Positions 35,719-44,358 are shown, counted from the stretch's first letter. The stretch is DNA of 64,000 bases from an uncultured Bacteroidales bacterium (GCA_900315245.1 OMYJ01000003.1:220121-284120), one strand, 5' to 3'. Made by a program: numbers and translations. The notes: generated from the sequence alone by a model not told the origin.

Positions 35719-36001
35719 TTATGCAAAGTTTGTTTATATAACGAAAAAGGCGGGGGATTGTTACAGTTAGGAAGGAGATTTATTTGTGCCACAACACGTC
35801 GCACCATTCCGTTTGGCCTCCCTCCTCTGCCGAAAACAACACGCATTACCGACAACCACTGCCCTGACAAAAAAGCGATGCGCCGACCGGCAAAACGGAA
35901 CCCAGTACCCGCAAGGGCACGCGACAACCTCAAGCAGAGCCACCAACCAAAACACAAAATTACAAAAAATTCCCGAATGTGTTTTTATTTCAAAAAAAGT
36001 G
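35719..36001. other. Spacer of about 280 bp without a recognisable gene
   Basis: Between the giant T9SS gene and tRNA-Pro. I see no protein of known family; short frames on both strands look like chance. Base composition is uneven: a GC-rich stretch (about 35790-35940) is flanked by AT-rich DNA. A small CCCGCAAGGG hairpin is present (about 35914). A weak promoter for the minus-strand gene is at 35724-35731. Confidence 0.5.
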
Positions 36002-36009
36002 TATTTTTG
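36002..36009 (+). promoter_or_regulatory. -7 promoter box of tRNA-Pro
   Basis: TATTTTTG followed by CAGCCGC, 15 bp before the first base of the tRNA. Confidence 0.65.
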
Positions 36010-36024
36010 CAGCCGCAAATCGGA

Positions 36025-36097
36025 CGGGGTGTGGCGCAGTTGGTAGCGCGCTACGTTCGGGACGTAGAGGCCGGAAGTTCGAGTCTTCTCACCCCGA
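36025..36097 (+). tRNA. tRNA-Pro (anticodon CGG)
   Basis: A 73-nt cloverleaf. Acceptor arms CGGGGTG/CACCCCG pair fully. The D stem is GCGC/GCGC with loop AGTTGGTA. The anticodon stem CTACG/CGTAG encloses TTCGGGA, giving anticodon CGG for codon CCG. The T arm GGAAG-TTCGAGT-CTTCT has one GT pair. The discriminator base is A. The CCA end is not encoded. A terminator hairpin follows. Confidence 0.95.
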
Positions 36098-36106
36098 CTT
36101 TTCTGT

Positions 36107-36135
36107 AGGGCTGTCACAATGTGGCAGCCCTGTTT
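36107..36135 (+). terminator. Intrinsic terminator after tRNA-Pro
   Basis: AGGGCTGTCA, loop CAATG, TGGCAGCCCT form a 10-bp stem with one wobble pair, followed by GTTTT. Confidence 0.8.
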
Positions 36136-36149
36136 TGTATAAATTTATG

Positions 36150-36157
36150 TATCTTTG
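36150..36157 (+). promoter_or_regulatory. -7 promoter box of the YwqK-like/OstA/uvrC operon
   Basis: TATCTTTG followed by CCGCC, 18 bp before the ATG at 36176. Confidence 0.65.
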
Positions 36158-36175
36158 CCGCCAAATTTTGAAAAT

Positions 36176-36844
36176 ATGACAAAACGTATTTACATGGCAG
36201 TTGTCGGGGTTGTTGCATTGCTTGCCGCCTCCTGCTCTCACACGGAAACCACCTACTATCCAGACGGGAGCAAACAGTCTGTTATCCAATACAGGGGGAA
36301 GAAGGAGCACGGGAAAACCGTCTATTTCTACCAGCGTCCCAACACCGTGGAAATGGAAGTGGAGATGAAAAACGGCAAACGCAATGGTGAATTCAACCGC
36401 TATTTCAAAAACGGATACCTCGACACGCACTGTGTCTATGTGAACGATTCCATTGAGGGACTGGAAGTGATGTACACCGCCAATGGCTGCAAAAGCCAGG
36501 AATACACCTACGTCCACGGAAAGAAAACCGGCCCTCACAAAGCCTATCACCTCGACGGCAACATAAAGATTGAAGGCGGCTTCAACAACGATTTGTTTGA
36601 CGGACCATGGAACTATTATGACGAACGGGGCGTCCTGGTGGGCGAAGGCAAGTTCAAGAATGGCAACGGAGAAGTGACTTTCTACGACAAAAACGGCCAC
36701 AAAGAACGGACCACCCACTACAAAAACAACAAAAAGGACGGTCCGGAAATATATTACACCCCCACGGGCGAAATATCCCGCGAAATCATCTTCAAAGAAG
36801 ACCGCATCATCAGCGACAAAACCGACTCCACTTTGCTGAAATAA
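36176..36844 (+). CDS. YwqK/MORN-repeat-like lipoprotein
   Basis: A 222-residue lipoprotein (lipobox LAASC). It consists of repeated short strands of the YwqK/MORN type with a G.k.G.w..Y...G pattern, for example KNGKRNGEFNRYFKNGYLD, HGKKTGPHKAYHLDGNIK and FDGPWNYYDERGVLVGEGKF. Such repeats are found in many Bacteroidetes envelope proteins of unknown role. The start at 36176 is chosen; an upstream TTG lies in the promoter. It ends 1 bp before the OstA-like gene. Confidence 0.8.
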   Translation: MTKRIYMAVVGVVALLAASCSHTETTYYPDGSKQSVIQYRGKKEHGKTVYFYQRPNTVEMEVEMKNGKRNGEFNRYFKNGYLDTHCVYVNDSIEGLEVMYTANGCKSQEYTYVHGKKTGPHKAYHLDGNIKIEGGFNNDLFDGPWNYYDERGVLVGEGKFKNGNGEVTFYDKNGHKERTTHYKNNKKDGPEIYYTPTGEISREIIFKEDRIISDKTDSTLLK

Positions 36845-36845
36845 T

Positions 36846-38408
36846 ATGAAGCGATTTCTCGTCATAATTGCCATTCTCTCGCTGTGTGTTTGTAACTTGC
36901 ACGGCCAGAAAAACCGCAAGATCCTCTATCGGGCGGACATGGGCTACTATGACGAGGAGGTTCTTGATGGCGCGAACCGGCTTATCGGGAACGTGAAGTT
37001 CGCCCAAGACAACGTTGTCGGCTACTGCGACAGCGCCTATCTGTACGACGCCGACAACTACATCATCGCCTTCGGAAACCCCGTCCGCATCATCGTCAGC
37101 GACTCCGTAGTCCTGTTCGGACGGCGCGCCTATTACGATGGCAACATCCGACAAGCCGCCATCGCCGAGAATGTCCGGCTGGAGAACGGAAAATCTTATT
37201 TGCTGACTGACAGCCTGTTCTATGACCTCAACACCGACTGCGGCTCCTACACTACCGGTGCCCGCATCTTCAGCGAAGAGGACACGTTGACCAGCGTTAT
37301 CGGCAGATACTACACAGCGACAGACGATGCCTACCTCCACCAAAATGTCCAACTGCACAGCAGCAGTTACGTCATGAATTGCGACTCGCTCCGTTACAAT
37401 GTTTCTTACAAAACCGCCTATTTCATCTCCCCCACCCATCTTGTCAGCGATGAAAACACGATTTACACCGAACACGGCTCCTACAACACCAACACCGACA
37501 TCTCCGTCTTGTACGGAAATGTTCTGTTAACAGGGGAAAATCAAACCTTATCCGCTGACAGCCTATACTATGACAAAGGGCTGCGGTTCGGAAAAGCATG
37601 GAACAACGCCAAGTTTGTGGACACCGCCAACAACTTCATCCTGCAAGGCAACTACCTCGAACATTACGAAAAAGGAGGCACCTCTATCGCCACCGACAGC
37701 AATCTGGTCATCTACATTGACGACAACAAAGACACGCTCTTCCTGCATTGCGACACGCTGAAAGTCGATTTCGACACCGCCTCCAACCCCACCCTTCTGC
37801 GCGCTTACTTCCACACCAAATTCCAGCACAAGGATATTCAGGGAGCTTGCGATTCCATGAGCTATAACGTCAACGACTCTATTCTGATGATGTACTACAA
37901 CCCCGTGTTCTGGTCCGACAACTACCAGCTCTCCGGCGACACCGTACGCTTCATCATTTTGGACTCCATACACTCCACTGTTCAGCTGTGCAAATCCGGA
38001 TTCATTGTGGGTGGATTGTTTGAAGATACCGAATTCAATCAGATTAAAGGGTTGAATATCAAAGGCTTTTTGGAAGACCAGAATTTGAATCGCGTGGATA
38101 TTGTAGGTAACGCCGAATGTATCTATTATATCCAGGAAGAGGATAACTCTCTCATTGGTGTCAACACTTCCATCACCAGCGAAATGCGCATTTACCTGGA
38201 CAGCAACAAAATACAACAGATTCGTTATTTTGACGCCCCGAACGGGCAGATAAATCCTGACGAACAAATGACTGAAAAAGACCGGAAACTACAAGGGTTC
38301 AGATGGTTGGATGCTTTCAGACCCCGGAAAACCGAAGACCTCTACGTGATGCCTGTGCCGCGCAAACCCGATGACACGACAAATGACGATGAAACGATGA
38401 AGCGATGA
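36846..38408 (+). CDS. OstA-like (LptA/LptD-type) lipopolysaccharide transport protein
   Basis: A 520-residue exported protein (signal peptide ending LHGQ) built of repeated OstA/beta-jellyroll units: D..Y.....A.G.....V...., for example YYDGNIRQAAIAENVRLENGK and YNTNTDISVLYGNVLLTGEN. In E. coli the same fold (LptA) bridges LPS across the periplasm. Bacteroidetes encode longer OstA-like proteins of this kind. It is co-transcribed with the YwqK-like lipoprotein and uvrC. Its stop codon is within an octamer repeat that also contains the uvrC start. Confidence 0.82.
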   Translation: MKRFLVIIAILSLCVCNLHGQKNRKILYRADMGYYDEEVLDGANRLIGNVKFAQDNVVGYCDSAYLYDADNYIIAFGNPVRIIVSDSVVLFGRRAYYDGNIRQAAIAENVRLENGKSYLLTDSLFYDLNTDCGSYTTGARIFSEEDTLTSVIGRYYTATDDAYLHQNVQLHSSSYVMNCDSLRYNVSYKTAYFISPTHLVSDENTIYTEHGSYNTNTDISVLYGNVLLTGENQTLSADSLYYDKGLRFGKAWNNAKFVDTANNFILQGNYLEHYEKGGTSIATDSNLVIYIDDNKDTLFLHCDTLKVDFDTASNPTLLRAYFHTKFQHKDIQGACDSMSYNVNDSILMMYYNPVFWSDNYQLSGDTVRFIILDSIHSTVQLCKSGFIVGGLFEDTEFNQIKGLNIKGFLEDQNLNRVDIVGNAECIYYIQEEDNSLIGVNTSITSEMRIYLDSNKIQQIRYFDAPNGQINPDEQMTEKDRKLQGFRWLDAFRPRKTEDLYVMPVPRKPDDTTNDDETMKR

Positions 38409-38417
38409 AGCGATGAA
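38386..38417. repeat. Octamer repeat RCGATGAA (4 units) across a stop and a start codon
   Basis: ACGATGAA x2 and GCGATGAA x2 in tandem. The third unit holds the OstA-like TGA stop (38406-38408) and the fourth holds the uvrC ATG (38413-38415). Confidence 0.85.
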
Positions 38418-40194
38418 TAAAGTTTCCGAACATATAAATCTGATTTTAAAGACTTTACCGGAAAAACCAGGTGTTTACCGCTTCTACGACGAAAAGGGCA
38501 CGGTAATCTATGTCGGGAAGGCCAAGCGGCTGAAGCGGCGGGTATCCTCCTACTTCAACAAGGATCACGACTCTGCCAAAGTACGGATGTTGGTGACGAA
38601 AATCCGCGACATCCAAACGGTGGTGGTGGACAGCGAATGGGAGGCTTTATTGCTGGAAAACAGTATGATCAAGCAGTTCAAGCCGAAGTACAACATCATG
38701 CTGAAGGACGACAAGACTTACCCGTGGATTGCAGTCACGAAAGAACCGTTTGCGCGGGTGTTCCCCACGCGCCGCCCCGACCCGGCCAGGATGCACCTTT
38801 TCGGGCCCTACTCCTCCGTGAAACAGATGAACGTGCTGCTTGACCTCATCAACGAGATGTTTCCGATACGCAACTGCAAAATACTGAAAAACAACGACCG
38901 CCCTTGCATGCAGTATCAAATCAAAAAGTGCGCCGCACCATGCTGCGGACTTATTACGCAGGAGGATTATCAAAGGAATATCGAAAAAGCAACGCAAATC
39001 ATCAAAGGCAACCGCAAGGAAGTGATACGACAGCTGAAAGAGGAGATGATGCGGTACGCCAACGAATGGAAATTTGAGCAGGCAGGCGATGTCAAGCGCA
39101 AAATCGAGGCTTTGGAGAACTTCATCGGCAAGTCGGTGGTCGTGAACCCCGCTCTTACCAACATGGATGTCTTCGGCATGGAAGAAGACGACAACTGTTT
39201 TTATATCAGTTTTTTGCGTGTCATTGACGGAGCGGTTGTGCAAGCTCACACATTGGAAATCGACAACCGGATGGACACCACACCCGAAGATGCGCTTTGG
39301 GCCGGCATCCTGGAAATCCAAGAGCGGTTGGGCGGTCTTTCCCCCACCCTTTTGGTTCCCTTCGCGCCCGCGCTCGCACCCGAGGGTTGGGACATTCAAG
39401 TGCCACAGCGCGGTGACAAGCGCAAACTGCTGGAACTGGCCATCCACAACGCCCATTTCTATCTGTTGGAAAAGAAGAAACGTCAGGATTTGGTGGATCC
39501 CGACCGTCGCAACCAACGCGTCCTGCTGGCTTTGCAAGAGGCTTTAGGCATGAAGACCTTGCCTCGCCGCATCGAATGCTTCGACAACTCCAACACCCAA
39601 GGTGAGGATCCTGTGGCCGCCATGAGCTGCTTCATCGACGGCAAGCCCGCCAAAAGCGAATATCGGCATTTCCTCATCAAGACGGTCGTCGGTGCCAATG
39701 ACTTCGCATCCATGGAGGAAATCATTTACCGCCGCTACCACCGACTGTTGGAGGAGGGGAAGCCTCTTCCTGATCTTGTGGTCATCGACGGTGGCAAAGG
39801 GCAGCTGGGTTACGCCTGGAACGCACTGAAAGCCCTGCATATCGAAGACCGTTTCATGATGGTCGGTATCGCCGAACGTTTGGAGGACATATACAAAGTG
39901 GGCGACCCTTACCCCATCTACATCAACAAGCGTTCCGAAGCACAGAAGCTACTGCAGCACGTCCGTGACGAAGTTCACCGCTTCGGCATCACCCACCACC
40001 GCAAACGCCGCAGCAAAACCAGCATCGCCTCCGTGTTAGACAACGCGCCCGGAATCGGCAAAATCCTAAAAACCAAACTGCTGAGAGAATTCAAGAGCGT
40101 CTCGAAAATCAAAGCCGCCTCCGAAGCCGAACTCGCCGCCGTCATCGGCCCCAAAAAAGCCGCCGACCTCAAACAATACCTTTCCAAAATGTAG
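38413..40194 (+). CDS. uvrC: UvrABC excision nuclease subunit C
   Basis: A 593-residue nuclease that makes both incisions in nucleotide excision repair. The N-terminal GIY-YIG domain has GVYRFYDEKGTVIYVGKAK. A cysteine cluster (CAAPCCG) and a UvrB-binding helix (ANEWKFEQAGDVKRKIEAL) follow. The RNase H-like domain (IECFDNSNTQGEDPVAAMS and LVVIDGGKGQL) and the C-terminal helix-hairpin-helix motif (VLDNAPGIGKILKTKLL) are complete. Its final ATG-TAG is the first unit of a heptamer array. Confidence 0.96.
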   Translation: MNKVSEHINLILKTLPEKPGVYRFYDEKGTVIYVGKAKRLKRRVSSYFNKDHDSAKVRMLVTKIRDIQTVVVDSEWEALLLENSMIKQFKPKYNIMLKDDKTYPWIAVTKEPFARVFPTRRPDPARMHLFGPYSSVKQMNVLLDLINEMFPIRNCKILKNNDRPCMQYQIKKCAAPCCGLITQEDYQRNIEKATQIIKGNRKEVIRQLKEEMMRYANEWKFEQAGDVKRKIEALENFIGKSVVVNPALTNMDVFGMEEDDNCFYISFLRVIDGAVVQAHTLEIDNRMDTTPEDALWAGILEIQERLGGLSPTLLVPFAPALAPEGWDIQVPQRGDKRKLLELAIHNAHFYLLEKKKRQDLVDPDRRNQRVLLALQEALGMKTLPRRIECFDNSNTQGEDPVAAMSCFIDGKPAKSEYRHFLIKTVVGANDFASMEEIIYRRYHRLLEEGKPLPDLVVIDGGKGQLGYAWNALKALHIEDRFMMVGIAERLEDIYKVGDPYPIYINKRSEAQKLLQHVRDEVHRFGITHHRKRRSKTSIASVLDNAPGIGKILKTKLLREFKSVSKIKAASEAELAAVIGPKKAADLKQYLSKM

Positions 40195-40218
40195 AATGCA
40201 AAATGTAGAATGTAGAAT
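40189..40218. repeat. ATGTAGA heptamer array (inverse of ATTCTAC)
   Basis: ATGTAGA, ATGCAAA, ATGTAGA, ATGTAGA and AT. The first unit is the last codon and stop codon of uvrC. Confidence 0.87.
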
Positions 40219-40229
40219 ATATAATAAAA

Positions 40230-40303
40230 TTCCTTGAGCAGCCCCGAAGGGGCAAGACGCACGAAGTGCTAATAACCCCACACAAGCAAAGCGCAGTGTG
40301 GGG
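40230..40303 (-). repeat. Dispersed hairpin-rich repeat, copy B
   Basis: Inverse copy of the element at 680-752 with about six differences over 73 bp. Its three stem-loops are conserved: GCCCC-GAA-GGGGC, GCAC-GAA-GTGC and CCCCACAC with GTGTGGGG. It directly follows a heptamer array. Confidence 0.85.
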
Positions 40304-40318
40304 CGTATGCACCCGCCA

Positions 40319-40355
40319 CAGCCCCGAAGGGGCAAGACGCGCGAAGCGCAATGTG
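40319..40355 (-). repeat. Dispersed hairpin-rich repeat, truncated copy B2
   Basis: A shortened second copy 15 bp after copy B: AGCCCCGAAGGGGCAAGACG, then GCGAAGCGC and ATGTGG. It includes the first hairpin and part of the second. It lies in the leader of the M14 peptidase gene. Confidence 0.75.
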
Positions 40356-40379
40356 GAACATCACAAAAAGAAAAAGAAA

Positions 40380-42068
40380 ATGAAGAAAAACCTCATCATC
40401 ACCATCATCGCCGCAATCATCGCCGTCTCGGCCACGGCACAAAACAACCAACTGACATACCCCGCCACATACGTGGAAACGGTGGTGGACGCCGCAACGC
40501 TGCAGGAGTTGGCGCGAGAGTTCTCCGTTGACCAAGTGAAACGGAATCCCGACAACACTTTCAACACCCGCATCAGCTTGTCATACAAAGACTTTGACCA
40601 CTTCCTGTCAAAGCAAATCCCATATTCGGCCTTCATGCCGACCCGCGCCTCTGTGCAGATGGCGCAAAACTACGAACAGATGATCTCCGGCTGGAACCGC
40701 TATCCGACCTACAACACTTACCTCGCCATGATGGACACCTTCCAGACCCGCTATCCGCAACTCTGCAAGATTGACACCATATTGGCCGCCACTCCCAACA
40801 ACCACAGCATTCTCTGCGCTCATATCAGCAACAACCTCAACGACAATGAGGGCAAACCGTCAATCTTCTACACCTCCACCATCCACGGGGATGAAGTGGT
40901 GGGTTATTACATGATGCTCAGGTTGATTGATCTACTGTTAACCAATTATTACACAAATACTTATATCGCTGAATTAGTTGACAATGTGGACATCTGGATT
41001 TGTCCGCTGCACAACCCTGACGGCACCTATTTCGAATCCAATAACCAAATCAACAGCTGGCCTATCTCTACACGTTATAACAGTAATTGGGAGGACCTGA
41101 ACCGGGTTTTCCCAGAAGTTTCAATGCCGGTCACCAAAGAGACATACGAACCGGAGGTGGAAGCCATGATGCAGTTCATGGGAGCACATAACTTCACCCT
41201 TGCGGCCAATCTTCACGGTGGCGCGGAGGTTTTCAACTATCCGTGGGACAGCTGGACATCGTCGCAACGCAGCCACGCCGACGCTGACTGGTGGGAGTAT
41301 GTCGGCCACAATTTCGCTAACACATGTCACCAATTTTCCAACACCTACATGACTGAAGAAAACAATGGGATCACAGCGGGTGGCGACTGGTACGTCATCT
41401 ACGGCTCCATGCAGGATTACCATAACTTCTACCTCGGCACCCGTCATGTCACCATAGAAGTTTGCGATGACAAAGTCCTCTCATCCAGCCAATTGCCAAA
41501 CTATTGGGGATATGCTTACCTCGCCTTCCTGAACTTCATCGCAGAAGCGGACAATGGCATCCACGGCACCGTCACAGACTCAACAACGGGTGAGCCGCTA
41601 CAGGCGCTGGTTTATATCACCAACCACGACCTCGACCACTCTTACGTGGAGACCACCCTGCCCTACGGCGACTACCACCGCCCCATCAAAGGCGGACAAT
41701 ATTCGGTGACCTATTCGGCTGAAGGCTATCTCCCGAAAACCATTGTCACCACAATCGCCGACGGCGAGAAATTGGTGCAAAACGTACAGCTTTCCAAACC
41801 CGTCGGCATCCCCGACCACGAAAGCCGAATCACTGTTTATCCCAATCCGGCACACGATTTCCTCACCGTGGAACTGTCTGATGGAATGGAAATTAAAAAC
41901 ATTACCCTATATGACATACAAGGCCGGTTGGTAGAGGCGGATAATTATTCGGCCCTACCATCGGGAAATCTCAGATTAGATGTCAGCCACATCCCTGCAG
42001 GCACCTATATCCTGCATATCAGCACCGCCGACAACGGGGAGATTATCCGAAAAGTACACATCCTTTAA
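40380..42068 (+). CDS. Secreted M14 zinc carboxypeptidase with T9SS type A sorting domain
   Basis: A 562-residue exported metallopeptidase. A signal peptide ending SATAQ is followed by a pro-region. The M14 domain has the zinc motif TIHGDEVVGYYM (HxxE), the third ligand in AANLHGGAEVFNYPWD, and the catalytic Glu in VTIEVCDDK. A carboxypeptidase-regulatory-like domain (GIHGTVTDSTTGEPLQALVY) follows. The last 75 residues are a T9SS type A sorting domain (ITVYPNPAHDFLTVEL, then LYDIQGRLV and GTYILHI). It removes C-terminal residues from peptides outside the cell. The ATG at 40380 is chosen; a longer frame reads through repeat DNA. Confidence 0.92.
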   Translation: MKKNLIITIIAAIIAVSATAQNNQLTYPATYVETVVDAATLQELAREFSVDQVKRNPDNTFNTRISLSYKDFDHFLSKQIPYSAFMPTRASVQMAQNYEQMISGWNRYPTYNTYLAMMDTFQTRYPQLCKIDTILAATPNNHSILCAHISNNLNDNEGKPSIFYTSTIHGDEVVGYYMMLRLIDLLLTNYYTNTYIAELVDNVDIWICPLHNPDGTYFESNNQINSWPISTRYNSNWEDLNRVFPEVSMPVTKETYEPEVEAMMQFMGAHNFTLAANLHGGAEVFNYPWDSWTSSQRSHADADWWEYVGHNFANTCHQFSNTYMTEENNGITAGGDWYVIYGSMQDYHNFYLGTRHVTIEVCDDKVLSSSQLPNYWGYAYLAFLNFIAEADNGIHGTVTDSTTGEPLQALVYITNHDLDHSYVETTLPYGDYHRPIKGGQYSVTYSAEGYLPKTIVTTIADGEKLVQNVQLSKPVGIPDHESRITVYPNPAHDFLTVELSDGMEIKNITLYDIQGRLVEADNYSALPSGNLRLDVSHIPAGTYILHISTADNGEIIRKVHIL

Positions 42069-42120
42069 CGAGGAAAACCATTCTTTTTCACTCCGCGGCT
42101 TGTTTTTTTTCGCTTTGGTA

Positions 42121-42128
42121 CAAAGGTA
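42121..42128 (-). promoter_or_regulatory. Orphan -7 box pointing antisense to the M14 peptidase gene
   Basis: The minus strand reads TACCTTTG with no minus-strand gene downstream until far away. It lies back to back with the DUF4328 gene promoter. It may be chance or the start of an antisense RNA. Confidence 0.35.
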
Positions 42129-42141
42129 TGGATTTTTTTAT

Positions 42142-42149
42142 TACTTTTG
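42142..42149 (+). promoter_or_regulatory. -7 promoter box of the DUF4328 gene
   Basis: TACTTTTG followed by CTACGC; leader of about 65 nt to the ATG at 42219. Confidence 0.6.
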
Positions 42150-42218
42150 CTACGCTTAATTTGTAGCAAATAGATTTCCTAAATTTCTGAAAATTAGTAA
42201 TATATAATAATTTTTAGT

Positions 42219-43163
42219 ATGAAAAAATTGACAAATAACACTTCTTTGGGCAAACTTATTCTGCTCTGCAACGTGGTGGTGCTCGTGCTTTTCATCATCT
42301 CCATGCTGTTCCTGATGAAATTTGACAAGACCAACCGGGCTGTCATTCAAGAACGCAAACATTACAATGATTTGTACGAAGCTTACGCCACCGCACAACA
42401 CCCTCTGCGGCAAGACAGCGCTGAAGTGGAGTACTATCAGTATAAATTAGACACGCTGCAACAGAAAACTCCTGCCAACAAAGACGAAAGAAAAGCGCTC
42501 AGCGAAAGCATTGAAGTCACCAAGCAGACGCTTGCCGACAAGAAGAAACAGCAAGAGGAACACTGGAAAAGTGTGGCTGAACTCGAACAAGAATACACCC
42601 CGGCTCTGCAAAACTGGGAGAACCTGAATGCTGACAATGCCGCCGCCAAGAAGAAATTCTGGATCATAGCAGCTCTGACCATTATCGCTTTCCTCATCAA
42701 AACGTTCATCTTCGCCGTCTGGGGCGCGAAAAACAACAAGAACCTGCGCGCTATCGCTCCTTGGATGCAAAGCGGCATGAAACCCTGGATGTCTTACGTG
42801 GCGTGGTTCGTTCCCATCTACAACCTCATCAAACCGCTCTCCTTCTTCAAGGAAGTCTGGAACGAGACTGACTACGCCCTGGAGAATTTCGGTGTTGTCG
42901 AGAGAGACGAGAACAAAGTCGATAACTCTAATATTTACATGTCCATTTGGTGGGGATTCCTGCTTTGCTGCGTATGGCTGATGAACTACATCCTGTTCTG
43001 CACCTTCTTCCGCGAAGGCGCTCTCTACGTGAAAGCCAACCACGGCACAATGGTGGTTGTCGCCATCGTACTTATGGTCATCTGCATGATTATCGAGTCT
43101 TTGCTGATTATCAAATACAACAAGAAGAATCTTAAGATGATTGAAAACGAGGACAAGTTTTAA
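42219..43163 (+). CDS. DUF4328-type membrane protein with coiled coil
   Basis: A 314-residue protein. A first membrane helix (about 12-33) is followed by a long Lys/Glu-rich coiled coil (about 45-140), then four more helices. The segment PWMSYVAWFVPIYNLIKPLS followed by FFKEVWNETDYAL matches the DUF4328 pattern of small membrane proteins. Function is unknown. The coiled coil added in front is not part of the domain. It is monocistronic, with its own promoter and terminator. Confidence 0.75.
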   Translation: MKKLTNNTSLGKLILLCNVVVLVLFIISMLFLMKFDKTNRAVIQERKHYNDLYEAYATAQHPLRQDSAEVEYYQYKLDTLQQKTPANKDERKALSESIEVTKQTLADKKKQQEEHWKSVAELEQEYTPALQNWENLNADNAAAKKKFWIIAALTIIAFLIKTFIFAVWGAKNNKNLRAIAPWMQSGMKPWMSYVAWFVPIYNLIKPLSFFKEVWNETDYALENFGVVERDENKVDNSNIYMSIWWGFLLCCVWLMNYILFCTFFREGALYVKANHGTMVVVAIVLMVICMIIESLLIIKYNKKNLKMIENEDKF

Positions 43164-43185
43164 TCAATAAATCATATCGCCTAAA

Positions 43186-43214
43186 GAAAAAGCAGGGGTT
43201 ATCCCTGCTTTTTT
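43186..43214. terminator. Intrinsic terminator between convergent genes
   Basis: AAAAAGCAGGG, loop GTTAT, CCCTGCTTTTTTT form a stem with A and T tails, usable from both strands. Confidence 0.9.
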
Positions 43215-43233
43215 TATTTTGTGAAAACGGATA

Positions 43234-44358
43234 TCACGGTAGTGCTTTTTCTATGGTTTCCCACAACAAATCGGCCGTTCGATCCCAAGTGAAAAGCCCT
43301 TTTCGGGCAATGGCTTTCTCTATCAAAGTGTTTCGTAAATTATCATCATGCTGTAAACTAGCCATTGCTTCGGCCAACTGGTCAGGATTGTATGGATCCA
43401 CCAAGACGGCGGCATCACCCGCTATTTCCGGCATGGCAGTCACATTGGAGGTGATGATAGGAACATGCGCGTTGAAAGAATCCACAATGGGGAGGCCAAA
43501 GCCTTCAAAAAGAGAAGTGTAAACCATAGCGGTGGCACTGGCGGTCAGCTCGCAGACGGCATCCAAAGGCTGGCGACCAAGAAGAAGCACATCGCCACGG
43601 TGTCGCATCTTCAGATACGTGTCCTCAATCTCCCCTGCCCACCATTTCTTGTCGCCCACTACCACTAATTTCGTGGGATTGGAACGGCTGTCCTTGAAAA
43701 TGTCGAAAGCCCTGAAAATGTTATCCAGGTTTTTACGTTTATGGATAAGCCCCACAAAGAGAAAATAGTCGCATCCATCCGTGTATTTTCGTTTGACCTG
43801 CTCCTGCTGCTCCTTTGTGAGAGGCTTGTAGGCCGGATTATTTCCCGAGAAAACAACATTGACTTTATCCGGATCAACATGAAACGATTGGATTATATCC
43901 TGACGGCTGTATTCCGAAACTGTGGCCAACTGGGTGGCGTTCCGTGCGAACTTTGGAAAAAATCTGCCGTAGTAGCGTTGCACAACCGGCGGCACAAACT
44001 CGGGATGATGCAGAAAATTAAGATCATGGATAACATTAACCACCGGTATGTCCAATTTGGTCGGAATCCAACCGTCCGTGGAAAGAAACAGATCGGGGTT
44101 TATCTTTTTGATTTTCAAAGGAATACCATGCTCAAAAAAGAGATACCAAAGATATGGATGACGCGCCTGCGGATATGCCACGACCGGCGTGATATTGTCA
44201 GAAAAAAGAAAAGAATCGTCATATTTCCTGTCAAAAAGGAAAAAAAACTGATGTTCGGGGTGCAACCGCGTAATCCGGCGCAAAGTCTCAAATGTGAACT
44301 GTCCGATACCCTCCAACCTGTCCTTCAGCAGCAGACGTGTGTTTACGGCTATCTTCAT
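43234..44358 (-). CDS. Family 4 glycosyltransferase
   Basis: A 374-residue GT-B fold glycosyltransferase. The start is IAVNTRLLLKDRLEGIGQFT. The C-terminal donor domain has FLFVGLIHKRKNLDNIFRAF and the E-x7-E motif region SLFEGFGLPIVDSFNAHVP. Substrates are unknown; likely polysaccharide or lipopolysaccharide synthesis on the cytoplasmic face of the inner membrane. It lies 24 bp downstream of recJ; a TAATTTTG box overlapping the recJ stop (44378-44385) could give it its own promoter. Confidence 0.88.
   Translation of the reverse strand: MKIAVNTRLLLKDRLEGIGQFTFETLRRITRLHPEHQFFFLFDRKYDDSFLFSDNITPVVAYPQARHPYLWYLFFEHGIPLKIKKINPDLFLSTDGWIPTKLDIPVVNVIHDLNFLHHPEFVPPVVQRYYGRFFPKFARNATQLATVSEYSRQDIIQSFHVDPDKVNVVFSGNNPAYKPLTKEQQEQVKRKYTDGCDYFLFVGLIHKRKNLDNIFRAFDIFKDSRSNPTKLVVVGDKKWWAGEIEDTYLKMRHRGDVLLLGRQPLDAVCELTASATAMVYTSLFEGFGLPIVDSFNAHVPIITSNVTAMPEIAGDAAVLVDPYNPDQLAEAMASLQHDDNLRNTLIEKAIARKGLFTWDRTADLLWETIEKALP

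Noticed and set aside
35758-36108. A 116-codon plus-strand frame running through tRNA-Pro
   Set aside because: It overlaps the tRNA and the promoter, has no domain and an unlikely amino acid composition.
1843-36175. Recurrent N-terminal peptides MYLCR, MYFCR, MYLCA before several genes
   Set aside because: They are the translation of ATG-TAC/TAT-CTTTG, the -7 promoter box, and not a shared leader peptide; true starts lie downstream.
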